A stretch of DNA of 64,000 bases from Pedobacter alluvionis (GCF_003664035.1 NZ_RCCK01000015.1:372001-436000), one strand, 5' to 3'. Shown: positions 16,727-26,482, counted from the first letter of the stretch. Notes: generated by a model not told the origin, from the letters alone. Made by a program: numbers and translations.

Positions 16727-17314
16727 ATGAAATTAAAAATTAGCTCAATTTTTTTATTAGTGGCAGTAGTAGCATTGTCAGCCTTTAAAAACCCAACCAA
16801 ACCAGTAACTTATACTGTTGATGCAGCAAAATCGACCATCACCTGGATTGGTAAAAAAGTAACAGGTTCTCACAATGGAACAGTAGCTTTACAATCAGGT
16901 ACATTAGCCGTTAGTGGTAAAAGTGTAACTGGTGGTACTTTTGTTATCGATATGACTTCAATTAAAGATGCTGATGGCAGCGCAAAATTAGAAGGACACT
17001 TAAAAGCAGACGATTTCTTCGGTACAACTAAATTCCCAACTTCAACTTTCGTAATTACTAAAGTTGCTGGTTCAGGTGCTAACGTAACGGTAACAGGTAA
17101 TTTAACCATCAAAGGTATCACTAAACCATTAAGCTTCCCTGCAACTGTAACGGTAAATGCAGATGGAACAGCTTCAGCTTTAGCTGGTAAAATCATTGTA
17201 GACAGAACTAAATATGACATCAAATACGGTTCGAAATCTTTCTTCGATAGCATTGGCGACAAAGCAATTGATGATAACTTCGAATTGACAGTTAAATTGG
17301 TAGCTAAGAAATAA
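16727..17314 (+). CDS. YceI family exported protein
   Basis: A 195-residue periplasmic protein with a signal peptide (about residues 1-20) and a YceI lipocalin-like beta-barrel that in relatives binds isoprenoid quinones or polyisoprenoids. Family features include YTVDAAKSTITWIGKKVTGSHNG, the central GHLKADDFFGTTKFPTSTF, and the last strand DNFELTVKLVAKK. The start at 16727 is chosen because it directly precedes the signal peptide; the frame extending to 16682 overlaps the promoter. It is a single-gene unit with its own terminator. Confidence 0.93.
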   Translation: MKLKISSIFLLVAVVALSAFKNPTKPVTYTVDAAKSTITWIGKKVTGSHNGTVALQSGTLAVSGKSVTGGTFVIDMTSIKDADGSAKLEGHLKADDFFGTTKFPTSTFVITKVAGSGANVTVTGNLTIKGITKPLSFPATVTVNADGTASALAGKIIVDRTKYDIKYGSKSFFDSIGDKAIDDNFELTVKLVAKK

Positions 17315-17338
17315 TTATTTCCGTCTCGGAAAAAGGAA

Positions 17339-17367
17339 AGCCTCGACATTTGTCGGGGCTTTTTTTG
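17339..17367 (+). terminator. Rho-independent terminator of the YceI gene
   Basis: A 10-bp stem (17339-17348 with 17351-17360, one G-U pair) with a very tight loop, followed by seven Ts, 25 bases after the stop codon. Confidence 0.85.
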
Positions 17368-17750
17368 TTTAACCGCAAAGAGCGCTAAGCTTGACGCGAA
17401 GGTGCGCTAAGTTTTTACCACAGAGTGCATTGAGTTTTACACTGAGGAACACAGAGTTTAAATATAGATATGCACCCAGCTCTGTGTACTTTGTGCCTTT
17501 CTCCGTGGCCTTTGTGGTGAAAAAGATGATTTTGTTTAACCGCAAAGAGCGCTAAGCTTGACGCGAAGTGGCGCTAAGTCTTTAACAACCGAGTGCATTG
17601 AGTTTTACACAGAGGAACACAGAGATTCTATAACTATAAGTACCCAGCTCTGTGAACTTTTTGCCTTTTCTCTATGATCTTTGTGGTAAAAAAGCAACTC
17701 TGCGCGCTTTGAGCTTCTTCTTTGCGCGCTTTGCGGTAAAAAACGAGTTG
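17367..17750. repeat. Tandemly duplicated (about 167 bp) intergenic repeat
   Basis: Two diverged copies in direct order start AACCGCAAAGAGCGCTAAGC at 17371 and 17538, and each continues through GAGTGCATTGAGTTTTACAC and CCCAGCTCTGTG. Each copy reads as a long imperfect palindrome closed by CTTTGTGGT or CTTTGCGGTAAA. The tract fills the gap up to the MBL gene. It is the same family as 5445-5600 and 9720-9835. Confidence 0.7.
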
Positions 17751-17752
17751 GC

Positions 17753-18520
17753 TTATCTAATCTTAAACCCGCCCTCAACAACATCAACAAAACCAGTTGC
17801 TGCGCTTTTACCATGGTAGAACAAACATTCCCAGTTTTCTTCTGCGGCTCTCTTTCCAAATTCTTTTCTTAATTCCATCGCCTTGCGACCGTCGAAATCG
17901 TATTTGGCAATAAAGTTTTTAACAAGTTCTTCAGGTTCAGGCAAAACATCGCCACCAAAAAATACCTTTTGATTACCTTCTGTTAAAAGAAAAACCTGGT
18001 GGTTCGGACAATGTGCCCCTGTAAATTCGTAAGCAATAGTTTCATCCAATGCTCCATCGCCCTCCACGAACTTCAATTGCGCGTTACGTTGAACAAAATC
18101 GAAAATATCGGTGTGGTAAGACGAAGACGTGCTGCTAAATGCCGTTTCCCATTCACCACGGTTAATTACATATTCTGCATCAGGGAAACTTAATTCAACT
18201 TTATCATTTCCTTGCTTGTGGATCATGCCACCAGAATGGTCATAATGTAAGTGAGACATTAAAACTTTAGTTATATCAGTAGGATCGAAACCTGCATTAC
18301 GGATATTTTTATGTAAAATCAGTTCGCCGTGGTCATCACTAAAACCTAAACCCGTATCAAAAAGTACGAGATCGTTTTTCAACTCAACCAAAAAAGGCTG
18401 AACATTGATGAATAATGAAGCAGGTCTGTCTTTATAACTATGAATAGCTGGGTCGAAAGGTACAAATTTCTTTGACGCATCAACTGAGTAGGTTCCTTCG
18501 AAGAGGGTGTGTACTTGCAA
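17753..18520 (-). CDS. Metallo-beta-lactamase fold hydrolase
   Basis: A 255-residue cytoplasmic protein of the MBL superfamily. The metal motif SHLHYDHSGG (H-x-H-x-D-H) is at about residues 88-97, followed by TGAHCPNHQVF and GGDVLPEP supplying later ligands; LFDTGLGF lies at about 55. The overall shape resembles the quorum-quenching lactonase and lipid-hydrolase-like branch, but the substrate cannot be fixed. The 3' end abuts the duplicated repeat tract. It is a single-gene unit. Confidence 0.9.
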   Translation of the reverse strand: MQVHTLFEGTYSVDASKKFVPFDPAIHSYKDRPASLFINVQPFLVELKNDLVLFDTGLGFSDDHGELILHKNIRNAGFDPTDITKVLMSHLHYDHSGGMIHKQGNDKVELSFPDAEYVINRGEWETAFSSTSSSYHTDIFDFVQRNAQLKFVEGDGALDETIAYEFTGAHCPNHQVFLLTEGNQKVFFGGDVLPEPEELVKNFIAKYDFDGRKAMELRKEFGKRAAEENWECLFYHGKSAATGFVDVVEGGFKIR

Positions 18521-18799
18521 AATATGAATCTTTTAATGTTTATACAAAGGTAACAATCTAAACCTGAGTATTTGTTTTGGTAAAAGCTTGGATACTTCCT
18601 TTTTTTGTAAAATAGCATATTTAAATTTCTCTCTTGAACCTCTGAATTATAATTTCCCATTCGCTATTCTCATTTGCAAAAAGGTATTTCTAAGTAAAAC
18701 CTAACTTTTTGTATTTAAATGTTTTGTACAATAGCCCATTAAAGTTTACCACTAGCGTATCCAATTAAAATGTATATTTACTGTTCGGAGACAAAATAA

Positions 18800-20500
18800 A
18801 TGGAAAAAAGATGGGTACTGGCATCAGATTGTAATGATGATACGGTAGCAAAAATAGCAGAACAACTTAACATTGACCGATCACTTGCACAGATCCTCGT
18901 GCAGCGGAATATCTGTGATTTTGATCAGGCGAAAGATTTCTTCAGACCTGATCTCGATCACCTTCATGATCCTTTTTTAATGAAGGATATGGATGTTGCA
19001 ATCGCCCGTATCGAAACTGCATTGGCAACACATGAAAAAATATTGATCTATGGCGATTACGATGTGGATGGTACAACTTCGGTAGCACTGGCCTTCAGTT
19101 TCTTTTCGCAGCTCACTAAAAATATAGAATATTATATCCCCGATCGCTACCTGGAAGGTTATGGCATTTCTACTGCTGGAATTGACTACGCTAGCGAAAA
19201 TGGATTCTCATTAATTATAGCGTTAGATTGTGGAATAAAATCGATCGATAAAATTGATTATGCTAATACTTTAGGCGTCGATTTCATTATCTGTGACCAC
19301 CATTTACCTGGAGATGAACTGCCTCAGGCCATTGCCGTTTTAGATCCTAAACGTTCAGACTGTCCATATCCTTTTAAAGAACTTGCCGGCTGTGGGATCG
19401 GTTTTAAACTTGCACAGGCCTATGCGCAAAAACATGGACTAGCAAAAGAAACTTACCTCCAGTATCTGGATTTAGTAATGGTGAGCATCGCAGCAGATAT
19501 TGTTCCCGTAGTAGGGGAGAACAGAATTTTAGCTTATTATGGGCTGAAAAAACTCAACTCCAATCCTTGCGAAGGCTTACGCGCCTTAATGGAAGTTTCA
19601 GGCAAAACCGAAAATTATACCATTACTGATGTGGTTTTCACATTAGGTCCGCGGATTAATGCCGCTGGCAGAATAGACCACGCCAAACATGCCGTTGCTA
19701 TGCTGCTCTGCCAGGTAGATAGTAATTCATTGGAGCAAAGCGAACTCATCAACCTTAAAAATACAGAACGCAAAACCTACGATCAGGACATTACCCGTGA
19801 AGCTTTGGCTTTAATTGGCGAAAGTGATATCCTGATCAACAAAAAAACGACTGTCGTTTTTAACGAGAACTGGCATAAAGGGGTTATCGGGATTGTAGCT
19901 TCGCGTTTAACTGAAAAGTACTATCGCCCAACGATTGTATTAACAAAGTCTAACGGACATGTAGCAGGTTCTTGCCGGTCGGTAGTTGGTTTTGATTTAT
20001 ACGAGGCCTTAAGTGGTTGCGCTCATTTATTAGATCAGTATGGCGGGCATAAATTTGCTGCAGGCTTAACCATGCAACAACACAATGTAGATGCCTTTGC
20101 TGATAAGTTTGAAGAAATTGTGGCAGCAAGCATCACAGAAGAGCTGCTTACACCAATGATCAGGATTGACGCCGAAATTGAACTGGCGCAGATAGATGGC
20201 AAGTTTTACAGGGTTTTATCACAGATGGGGCCATTCGGGCCAGAAAATATGGCACCTATATTTGTTACCCATAACGTATATCTCGCACAGCATGCCATGG
20301 CAGTTGGCCAAAATCATTTAAAAATTAATATAAAACAACAAAATTCGCCTATTTTTGAAGGCATTGCTTTCGGGCTGGCCGAATTTCAAAACCTTTTACA
20401 ACCAAAAGTACCTTTTTCGGTTTGTTATACGTTAGAAGAAAACGTATGGAAAGATAAGAAGCGTTTGCAGTTAAATATTAAAGGAATAAAAGTTAATTAA
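18800..20500 (+). CDS. recJ: Single-stranded-DNA-specific exonuclease RecJ
   Basis: 5'-3' single-strand exonuclease of DNA recombination and repair. It is 566 residues, normal for RecJ. The DHH-family metal motifs are present: YGDYDVDGTTS (about 83-93), LDCGIK (about 145), ICDHHLPG (about 162-169). The DHHA1 motif GGHKFAAG is at about 414. A C-terminal OB-like domain follows (about 450-566). The ATG at 18800 follows a 279-base gap with no clear promoter. It is probably followed in the same transcript by lptB, although a repeat lies between them. Confidence 0.97.
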   Translation: MEKRWVLASDCNDDTVAKIAEQLNIDRSLAQILVQRNICDFDQAKDFFRPDLDHLHDPFLMKDMDVAIARIETALATHEKILIYGDYDVDGTTSVALAFSFFSQLTKNIEYYIPDRYLEGYGISTAGIDYASENGFSLIIALDCGIKSIDKIDYANTLGVDFIICDHHLPGDELPQAIAVLDPKRSDCPYPFKELAGCGIGFKLAQAYAQKHGLAKETYLQYLDLVMVSIAADIVPVVGENRILAYYGLKKLNSNPCEGLRALMEVSGKTENYTITDVVFTLGPRINAAGRIDHAKHAVAMLLCQVDSNSLEQSELINLKNTERKTYDQDITREALALIGESDILINKKTTVVFNENWHKGVIGIVASRLTEKYYRPTIVLTKSNGHVAGSCRSVVGFDLYEALSGCAHLLDQYGGHKFAAGLTMQQHNVDAFADKFEEIVAASITEELLTPMIRIDAEIELAQIDGKFYRVLSQMGPFGPENMAPIFVTHNVYLAQHAMAVGQNHLKINIKQQNSPIFEGIAFGLAEFQNLLQPKVPFSVCYTLEENVWKDKKRLQLNIKGIKVN

Positions 20501-20511
20501 ATATTTCTAAG

Positions 20512-20556
20512 GTGTCATCCTGAGCCTGTCGAAGGACATTTCGACAAGCTCAATGT
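20512..20556. repeat. Short 'GTCATCCTGAGCCTGTCGAAGGA' hairpin repeat
   Basis: GAGCCTGTCGAA and TTCGACAAGCTC pair around a short loop between recJ and lptB. This sequence type is very common in Bacteroidota intergenic DNA. Confidence 0.6.
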
Positions 20557-20582
20557 TACAGCCGAAGAATATCGATAGATAT

Positions 20583-21323
20583 ATGATATTAAAAGCCGAA
20601 AATCTGGTCAAAAAATATAAACAGCGTACTGTTGTAAACAACGTTTCCTTTAACGTAAGTCAAGGAGAAATTGTTGGACTTTTAGGCCCGAATGGAGCAG
20701 GGAAAACAACTTCCTTTTACATGATCGTAGGTTTGATCAAACCAAATGAAGGCCGCATTTTCTTAGAGGAAGAAGACATTACCGAAGATCCGATGTACCG
20801 CAGGGCGCAAAAAGGAATTGGTTATTTAGCTCAGGAAGCATCTGTTTTTAGAAAACTTACCGTAGAAGATAATATCCTGGCCATTTTGGAAATGAGCAAA
20901 TTGACGAAGGAAGAACAGCGTGACAAACTCGAAGAGCTAATCAATGAGTTTAGCTTACACAAAGTGCGTAAAAACCGTGGCGATTTATTGTCAGGAGGTG
21001 AGCGCCGTCGCACGGAAATTGCCCGTGCTCTGGCGGCAAATCCTAATTTTATTTTATTGGATGAACCATTTGCAGGGGTAGATCCAATTGCTGTAGAAGA
21101 AATTCAGAGTATTGTCGCCAAACTGAAACATAAAAATATTGGAATCTTAATTACCGATCACAACGTACAGGAAACACTGTCGATTACCGATAGGGCATAC
21201 TTGCTTTTTGAAGGGAAAATTTTAGAACAAGGTGTTCCTGAAGTTTTGGCCGAAAACGAAATGGTTAGAAAAGTATATTTAGGATCGAATTTCGTATTGA
21301 AACGTAAGAAATTTGATGTTTAA
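20583..21323 (+). CDS. lptB: LPS export ABC transporter ATP-binding protein
   Basis: Cytoplasmic ATPase that powers LptFG in extracting lipopolysaccharide from the inner membrane. 246 residues: Walker A GPNGAGKTT (about 34-42), Q-loop GYLAQEASVFRKLT, signature LSGGERRR (about 137-144), Walker B FILLDEPFAGVDP (about 155-167), and a H-switch DHN. The LSGGERRR and AQEAS forms are typical of LptB rather than generic ABC ATPases. The ATG at 20583 is chosen over the codon at 20553, which lies in the repeat. LptF/G/C partners are elsewhere. Confidence 0.95.
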   Translation: MILKAENLVKKYKQRTVVNNVSFNVSQGEIVGLLGPNGAGKTTSFYMIVGLIKPNEGRIFLEEEDITEDPMYRRAQKGIGYLAQEASVFRKLTVEDNILAILEMSKLTKEEQRDKLEELINEFSLHKVRKNRGDLLSGGERRRTEIARALAANPNFILLDEPFAGVDPIAVEEIQSIVAKLKHKNIGILITDHNVQETLSITDRAYLLFEGKILEQGVPEVLAENEMVRKVYLGSNFVLKRKKFDV

Positions 21324-21491
21324 TAATATTCAACAAACAATATTTAAATTAGAGTGTTGCCTATTTGCGACGTTAAACCAAAAGCTATAAAATTTTACTG
21401 TGTATAAAAATCTCTGTTTATCCCCGTTAAACCAAGGGGCAGATGTGAAAATCTGTGGCAACATGATGCCAGTTAATTCTAACATTTAAAG

Positions 21492-23009
21492 ATGGCATTT
21501 GTAAATTCAATTTTTACCTGGTTAATGAAAAAGCGGATCCACCAGATCGAACTTTTTATGAAATATCCCCATGATGTTCAGGAAGAGTGGTTCCATAATT
21601 TGATTGATAGTGCCGAAAATACCGAATGGGGCAAGTTGTACGATTATAAATCGATCTTAACTCCACAACAATACCAGGAGCGTGTTCCGATTCAAAACTA
21701 CGATACCTTAAAGCCTTACATTGAGCGCATGCTTAATGGCGAACAGAACATCCTATGGCCATCTGATGTCAAATGGTTTGCAAAATCATCAGGTACCACG
21801 AGTGATAGAAGTAAATTTATCCCGGTTTCTCCGGAATCTTTGGAAGAATGCCATTTTAAAGGTGGCAAGGACATGCTTTCCATTTATTGCAATAACCGCC
21901 CGGATAACCAGATGTTTACCGGAAAAGGTTTGGTTTTAGGTGGCAGCCATCAGGTTAACCAGTTAAACGAAGATTGTTTTTATGGCGATTTATCGGCTGT
22001 ACTGATTAAAAATCTGCCAATTTGGGCTGAATATTACCGTACGCCTGATATGTCTATCGCTTTGATGGACAATTACGAAATCAAGATGGATAGAATGGCT
22101 GAAGCCACCATAAATGAAAATGTGACCAGTATTTCGGGCGTACCCACCTGGACTATCGTACTGGCTAAAAAAGTGCTGGAACTTACCGGAAAGCAGAATT
22201 TATTGGAGGTTTGGCCAAATTTAGAATTATATATCCACGGAGCAGTAAACTTCGCACCTTATCGTGAACAGTTTAAACAGCTGATTCCGTCCGCCGACAT
22301 GTATTATCTGGAAACTTACAATGCGTCCGAAGGATTTTTCGGTATTCAGGACCAGGATAACTCAGAAGAAATGTTGCTGATGCTGGATTACGGTATTTTC
22401 TACGAATTTGTTCCGATGGAAAACATTGGAGAAGAGAATCCTAAGGCTTTGTTACTGGGCGAAGTAGAACTGCATAAAAACTACGCCATTGTGATTTCTA
22501 CCAATGGTGGCTTATGGCGTTACATGATCGGCGATACCATTCAATTTACTTCTCTTTCTCCCTACCGCATTAAAATTACCGGACGTACCAAACACTTTAT
22601 CAATGCTTTTGGCGAAGAAGTGATTATTGATAATGCAGAACAGGCCCTAACCAAAGCCTGCCAGGAAACTGGTGCCGAAATAAAAGATTATACCGCCGGA
22701 CCAATCTATTTTAAAGGAGAAAAAGCCGGAGGGCATGAGTGGATCATCGAATTTGATAAACAGCCTAGTGATTTTGAAAAGTTCGTTGATATTATGGACA
22801 ATACACTCCGCGAAGTAAACTCCGATTATGATGCCAAACGCTTTAAGGATATGGCACTGGCCCGTCCTAAAGTACATAATGCGCCAGCAAATACTTTCTA
22901 TAATTGGTTAAAAGCAAAAGATAAACTAGGCGGACAGCATAAAGTACCACGTTTAGCTAATGAGCGAAAATATGTTGATGATATTTTGGAGATGATGAAA
23001 TCATCTTAA
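21492..23009 (+). CDS. GH3-like adenylate-forming family protein
   Basis: A 505-residue cytoplasmic protein of the GH3 superfamily. Plant members adenylate and conjugate plant hormones; bacterial members are uncharacterised and their acyl/amino-acid substrates unknown. The ATP-binding SSGTTSDRSKFIPVS lies near residues 100-114, and YNASEGFFGIQ (about 278) and ITGRTKHFINAFGEEV (about 362) match the adenylation motifs. The ATG at 21492 gives the usual family length. It is transcribed alone. Confidence 0.92.
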   Translation: MAFVNSIFTWLMKKRIHQIELFMKYPHDVQEEWFHNLIDSAENTEWGKLYDYKSILTPQQYQERVPIQNYDTLKPYIERMLNGEQNILWPSDVKWFAKSSGTTSDRSKFIPVSPESLEECHFKGGKDMLSIYCNNRPDNQMFTGKGLVLGGSHQVNQLNEDCFYGDLSAVLIKNLPIWAEYYRTPDMSIALMDNYEIKMDRMAEATINENVTSISGVPTWTIVLAKKVLELTGKQNLLEVWPNLELYIHGAVNFAPYREQFKQLIPSADMYYLETYNASEGFFGIQDQDNSEEMLLMLDYGIFYEFVPMENIGEENPKALLLGEVELHKNYAIVISTNGGLWRYMIGDTIQFTSLSPYRIKITGRTKHFINAFGEEVIIDNAEQALTKACQETGAEIKDYTAGPIYFKGEKAGGHEWIIEFDKQPSDFEKFVDIMDNTLREVNSDYDAKRFKDMALARPKVHNAPANTFYNWLKAKDKLGGQHKVPRLANERKYVDDILEMMKSS

Positions 23010-23044
23010 ATTGAATGACAGATAGATAAAGAAGGTGAATGGAC

Positions 23045-23166
23045 TCGAAATATCGTCATTTCGACCGCAGTAGAGAAATCTTTTAAATTTGATTTCAATA
23101 ACCTTTGGTAAATAGATCTCTCCATTTCGCTGCGCTACATCCGATAGCTATCGGATCGAGATGACG
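23045..23166. repeat. Intergenic palindrome with a 16-bp perfect core
   Basis: CGTCATTTCGACCGCAGTAGAGAAATCT and AGATCTCTCC...ATCGAGATGACG pair as an imperfect outer stem. Near its end, TCCGATAGCTATCGGA is a perfect 16-bp palindrome. It is in the gap after the GH3 gene. Confidence 0.6.
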
Positions 23167-23266
23167 ACTATTCTATTGGAGTCTGTTAATGATAGCCTGT
23201 CGAGGACTTTTAAGGCAATTTGTAAGTTCAGTTTGATATTTTTATATTTATTAACGTTACTCGATC

Positions 23267-23671
23267 ATGAAAAATTTACTCTTTTTTTTTATTCTGACAT
23301 CATTAATATATCAGGTAAAGGCCCAGGTAAAGGAAAGCTACAAAGCACAGGTTGCCTATAAAATTGTAGAAACCTCACCACGCTGCAAACAGCTTACCAA
23401 AGGCTTGTACGAAAGGATTGTTAAAAATGGTGGCACATCTTATGGTATTATGCTCGAGAGTAGCCCTAACCCTAAAACCGATCCATCGCAGGAATACTCA
23501 AAAACCTATAATTTTAACCTTCACGAAAGTTACTCGGATAGGATGCCTGTTATCGCCAGGTTTGTGTTCGATCCTAAAAAGCAGCAGCTTTATGAAGATG
23601 ACGTGGTAAACGCACAGTTGGTTGCCATTCCATTCGATAAAAAATTACTTTTGCTTTTTAATCAAAAATAA
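23267..23671 (+). CDS. Small exported protein, unknown
   Basis: A 134-residue protein with a signal peptide (MKNLLFFFILTSLIYQVKAQ). The mature part has no motif I recognise and one cysteine. Its stop codon abuts the ATG of the DUF2306 gene at 23672, so it heads a close-packed set running through 25950. Probably periplasmic. Confidence 0.7.
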   Translation: MKNLLFFFILTSLIYQVKAQVKESYKAQVAYKIVETSPRCKQLTKGLYERIVKNGGTSYGIMLESSPNPKTDPSQEYSKTYNFNLHESYSDRMPVIARFVFDPKKQQLYEDDVVNAQLVAIPFDKKLLLLFNQK

Positions 23672-24298
23672 ATGAAAAGCATCAGCTATAAACAGGTGGC
23701 CTGGCTATTGTTTTTTGCCTATTTTTTTATGCTGATGGTGCAGATTACTTTGCGTTACATTCCGCTGAGTAGTGAAGTATCTTTTCTGCAAATTAAACAA
23801 ACCGAAGTATCAAACATCAAGGCTTACCTCCCTATATTTTATGTGCACGTTTACAGTGCTATATTTGTATTATTGGCTGGTTTTACGCAGTTTAATCCTA
23901 AAATTTTATCCAGGTATCCGAAGATACATAAATGGTTAGGCTATTTATACGCAGGTTTTGTGTTGTTCCTTGCTGCACCATCTGGCATTTTTATAGGCTG
24001 TTTTGCAAATGGGGGCTTAATGGCTAAAACCTCATTTGTTATTTTGGGTGTTTTATGGCTCTGGTTTACGTTGAAGGCCATTTTGCTTATCTTGAAAAGA
24101 AAAGTAACGGTCCATAAAAAGTTTATGTACCGCAGTTTTGCCCTGGCAGCTTCAGCCATCACTTTAAGGTTGTGGAAAGTTGTTTTAGTATATTTATTCC
24201 ATCCGGCGCCGATGGATGTTTATCAGATTATTGCCTGGCTCGGCTGGATCCCCAATTTATTGATCGCCGAATGGTTGATTAAAAAGAAAATTCTTTAA
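23672..24298 (+). CDS. DUF2306-like membrane protein
   Basis: A 208-residue protein with about six hydrophobic segments. IFYVHVYSAIFVLLAGFTQF and PKIHKWLGYLYAGFVL resemble the DUF2306 pattern of a conserved histidine early in one helix and a HKWLGYLY box at the start of another. Family function is unknown. It begins directly after the preceding stop codon and ends 17 bases before the YARHG lipoprotein, so it is inside an operon. Confidence 0.8.
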   Translation: MKSISYKQVAWLLFFAYFFMLMVQITLRYIPLSSEVSFLQIKQTEVSNIKAYLPIFYVHVYSAIFVLLAGFTQFNPKILSRYPKIHKWLGYLYAGFVLFLAAPSGIFIGCFANGGLMAKTSFVILGVLWLWFTLKAILLILKRKVTVHKKFMYRSFALAASAITLRLWKVVLVYLFHPAPMDVYQIIAWLGWIPNLLIAEWLIKKKIL

Positions 24299-24315
24299 CC
24301 TATTAAAAAAAATAA

Positions 24316-25200
24316 ATGAAAAAAATCTTATTACTCGCGCTGATCCCTTTTTTGATGTTATCCTGTAGAGATACTAAGAAAACCAATACTACAAAAAATA
24401 CTACGGTAGCCCAACAGGAAATACATAAAGAACTTTATGGTTTTTGGGTCGGCGATTTTTACACTAAAGAAGAGCTGGAATATGAGGGCGATATGCAAGG
24501 TTCTTTTGATAAACTGAATATCAACATTAAAAAAATTACTAAGGATACCGTAATTGCACAGAGCGTTGTGGCGGGGAACAGCCGGCCATTATTGGGTAAA
24601 CTATCAGAAGATGGAGGTAAAATCACTTTTATTTTAGATGAACCCGGTAGCCATAAATATGATGGAAAGTTTGAAGTTGCCTTGGTTGGCGATACCCTAA
24701 TCGGCAAATGGAATGCCTATGATAAGGAGCTTAAATGGCCTGAAAAAGAATTTAAATTATTAAAAAAGAAATTCGAATACAATGCAAGTTTGATGTTGCC
24801 CACAGAAGCGAGCTACGTAGATTGGAGCGAGCATAAAATGATAAAAAGAGTGGATACAGCAGAAGATGGAAGAGTAGATACGCTCGAGGCCAATCCTTTT
24901 TACAGAAGTGCTTCCGATCAGATTTTTAAATTAAATGCTTCTACCAATCTGCTTAAAGAAGACGATGTAAAGAATTTAAGGAAATTAGACTTACAGATTA
25001 TTAAAAATACCATTTTCGCCAGACATGGTTACGTCTTTAAAAAACCAACTTTTAGAAATTTTTTCGATCCTGTAGAATGGTATGTCCCTGTTAAAAACAA
25101 CGTTGATGATGATTTAACGTCGATAGAAAATAAAAATATCAAGTTATTAGATCGCTTTACCAAATACGCGGAAGACAATTATGATGCTTTTGGCCGTTAA
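24316..25200 (+). CDS. YARHG-domain lipoprotein
   Basis: A 294-residue predicted lipoprotein (lipobox FLMLSC, Cys at about 17). The C-terminal region (about 220-290) carries the YARHG domain signature as FARHGYVFKKPTFRNFF followed by EWYVPV; this domain is usually extracellular and of unknown function. The middle region (about 35-155) is a beta-rich segment (FWVGDFY...GKWNAYDKELKWPEKEF). It is in a close-packed operon with membrane proteins on both sides. Confidence 0.88.
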   Translation: MKKILLLALIPFLMLSCRDTKKTNTTKNTTVAQQEIHKELYGFWVGDFYTKEELEYEGDMQGSFDKLNINIKKITKDTVIAQSVVAGNSRPLLGKLSEDGGKITFILDEPGSHKYDGKFEVALVGDTLIGKWNAYDKELKWPEKEFKLLKKKFEYNASLMLPTEASYVDWSEHKMIKRVDTAEDGRVDTLEANPFYRSASDQIFKLNASTNLLKEDDVKNLRKLDLQIIKNTIFARHGYVFKKPTFRNFFDPVEWYVPVKNNVDDDLTSIENKNIKLLDRFTKYAEDNYDAFGR

Positions 25201-25217
25201 TTTGTAAAGCATTAATT

Positions 25218-25646
25218 ATGAAACTAAATAGGGATAAAATACTCGGATTTTTTAAGAAATCGCAAAACAAGGCCTCGGTAATCTTAAGTGATAAAACCAA
25301 AGCCAGCAATACGATTAAGGATGCACTTGGCAAGGCGGTAACCAATAAAGGTGACTTGGAAGGGGTTTGGACCAAACTGGTATTGTTGTTTGCAGTGTCT
25401 AAAGATTATGTGAATGGCGATTATACCGAAATCCCTAAAAGATCAATTATTGCCATTTTAGGAGGACTGATTTATTTCTTATCTCCTATTGATGTGATTC
25501 CGGATTTTGTACCTGTTTTAGGTTTCATTGATGACATCTATATCTTAAATCTGGTGTATAGGCAGGTGCTCAAAGATCTGGAAAAATATAAAGTCTGGAA
25601 AGATGCCCAGGGAAAAATAATAGATTTAGATGGCTCAACCACATAA
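25218..25646 (+). CDS. YkvA family (DUF1232) membrane protein
   Basis: A 142-residue protein with the DUF1232 core YFLSPIDVIPDFVPVLGFID (about residues 88-107), which forms a short membrane hairpin. The function of the family is unknown. Its last 17 bases overlap the start of the DUF2752 gene, indicating translational coupling. Confidence 0.9.
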   Translation: MKLNRDKILGFFKKSQNKASVILSDKTKASNTIKDALGKAVTNKGDLEGVWTKLVLLFAVSKDYVNGDYTEIPKRSIIAILGGLIYFLSPIDVIPDFVPVLGFIDDIYILNLVYRQVLKDLEKYKVWKDAQGKIIDLDGSTT

Positions 25647-25950
25647 AAGTTTTTTAGACTGGTTGGGCGAGCATCTTTTCAGTTGTCCGTTTAAAACCCA
25701 TTTCGGGATCGATTGTCCGGGTTGTGGCTTGCAACGCTCAGTTTTAGCATTATTTCGTGGCGATTTAATCGCATCATTCAAGTTTTACCCTGCAACAATT
25801 CCCCTCATTTTTTTAGTGATATTTACCATTGTGCATCTTAAGGTTGATTTTAAGTTTGGTGCACAGCTGATAAAAATCGTTTTTGCAGGGGTTGCAGTAA
25901 TTATTTTAATCAATTACATTTACAAAATATACACTCACCAATTTATCTAA
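25630..25950 (+). CDS. DUF2752 family membrane protein
   Basis: A 106-residue protein with two hydrophobic segments after the cysteine-containing motif HFGIDCPGCGLQRSV (about residues 21-35), the hallmark of DUF2752. CxGCGxxR suggests a metal or redox site, but no function is established. It overlaps the YkvA gene by 17 bases and is followed nine bases later by the CCC-motif gene. Confidence 0.9.
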   Translation: MAQPHKSFLDWLGEHLFSCPFKTHFGIDCPGCGLQRSVLALFRGDLIASFKFYPATIPLIFLVIFTIVHLKVDFKFGAQLIKIVFAGVAVIILINYIYKIYTHQFI

Positions 25951-25958
25951 ATATACCT

Positions 25959-26456
25959 ATGTCAGAAGAACAGGAAAATCCTCAAGAAAATAGACCTATA
26001 GATCTTTCAAAGAATCAAAATCCCGAACCAGCCCCTTTTCAGCCACTTGATCAGGGACCTGCAACGCCACCACCTTTCCAACAACCGCCGCCATTCCAGC
26101 AGCCACCACCGTTTGGCCAGTTTGGAGGAGGAGGTTTTGGTCAGCAGAACTTACCAAATGCTACAGCTTCTCTTGTGTTGGGTATTTTAGCGATCCCAGC
26201 TTGTTGTTTCTATGGGATATTTGGAGTGATATTTGGTGTAATTGCCTGGATATTAGGTGCTGGTGATATGAAAAAATATCAGCTTAACCCGGGTTTATAT
26301 ACAGAATCATCATATAAAAATGCAAAAGCAGGTAAAATCTGCGGAATGATTGCTACTATTTTAAGTGTATTATTTATCGTGATCGTTGTATTAATGATAG
26401 CTGGAGCAATTACTAATCCTCAAATGTTTGATAACTTTATCAAAGGTTTGAAATAG
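25959..26456 (+). CDS. CCC-motif (DUF4190-like) membrane protein
   Basis: A 165-residue protein. The N-terminal 65 residues are Pro/Gln/Phe-rich and likely disordered (PPPFQQPPPFQQPPPFGQFG). Two membrane segments follow, the first around ASLVLGILAIPACCFYGIFG. The cysteine pair before GIFG is characteristic of the Bacteroidota CCC-motif proteins. Function unknown. Last gene of the close-packed set, followed by a hairpin terminator. Confidence 0.85.
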   Translation: MSEEQENPQENRPIDLSKNQNPEPAPFQPLDQGPATPPPFQQPPPFQQPPPFGQFGGGGFGQQNLPNATASLVLGILAIPACCFYGIFGVIFGVIAWILGAGDMKKYQLNPGLYTESSYKNAKAGKICGMIATILSVLFIVIVVLMIAGAITNPQMFDNFIKGLK

Positions 26457-26482
26457 ATCATTAATTTTACCTTAAAAATATA

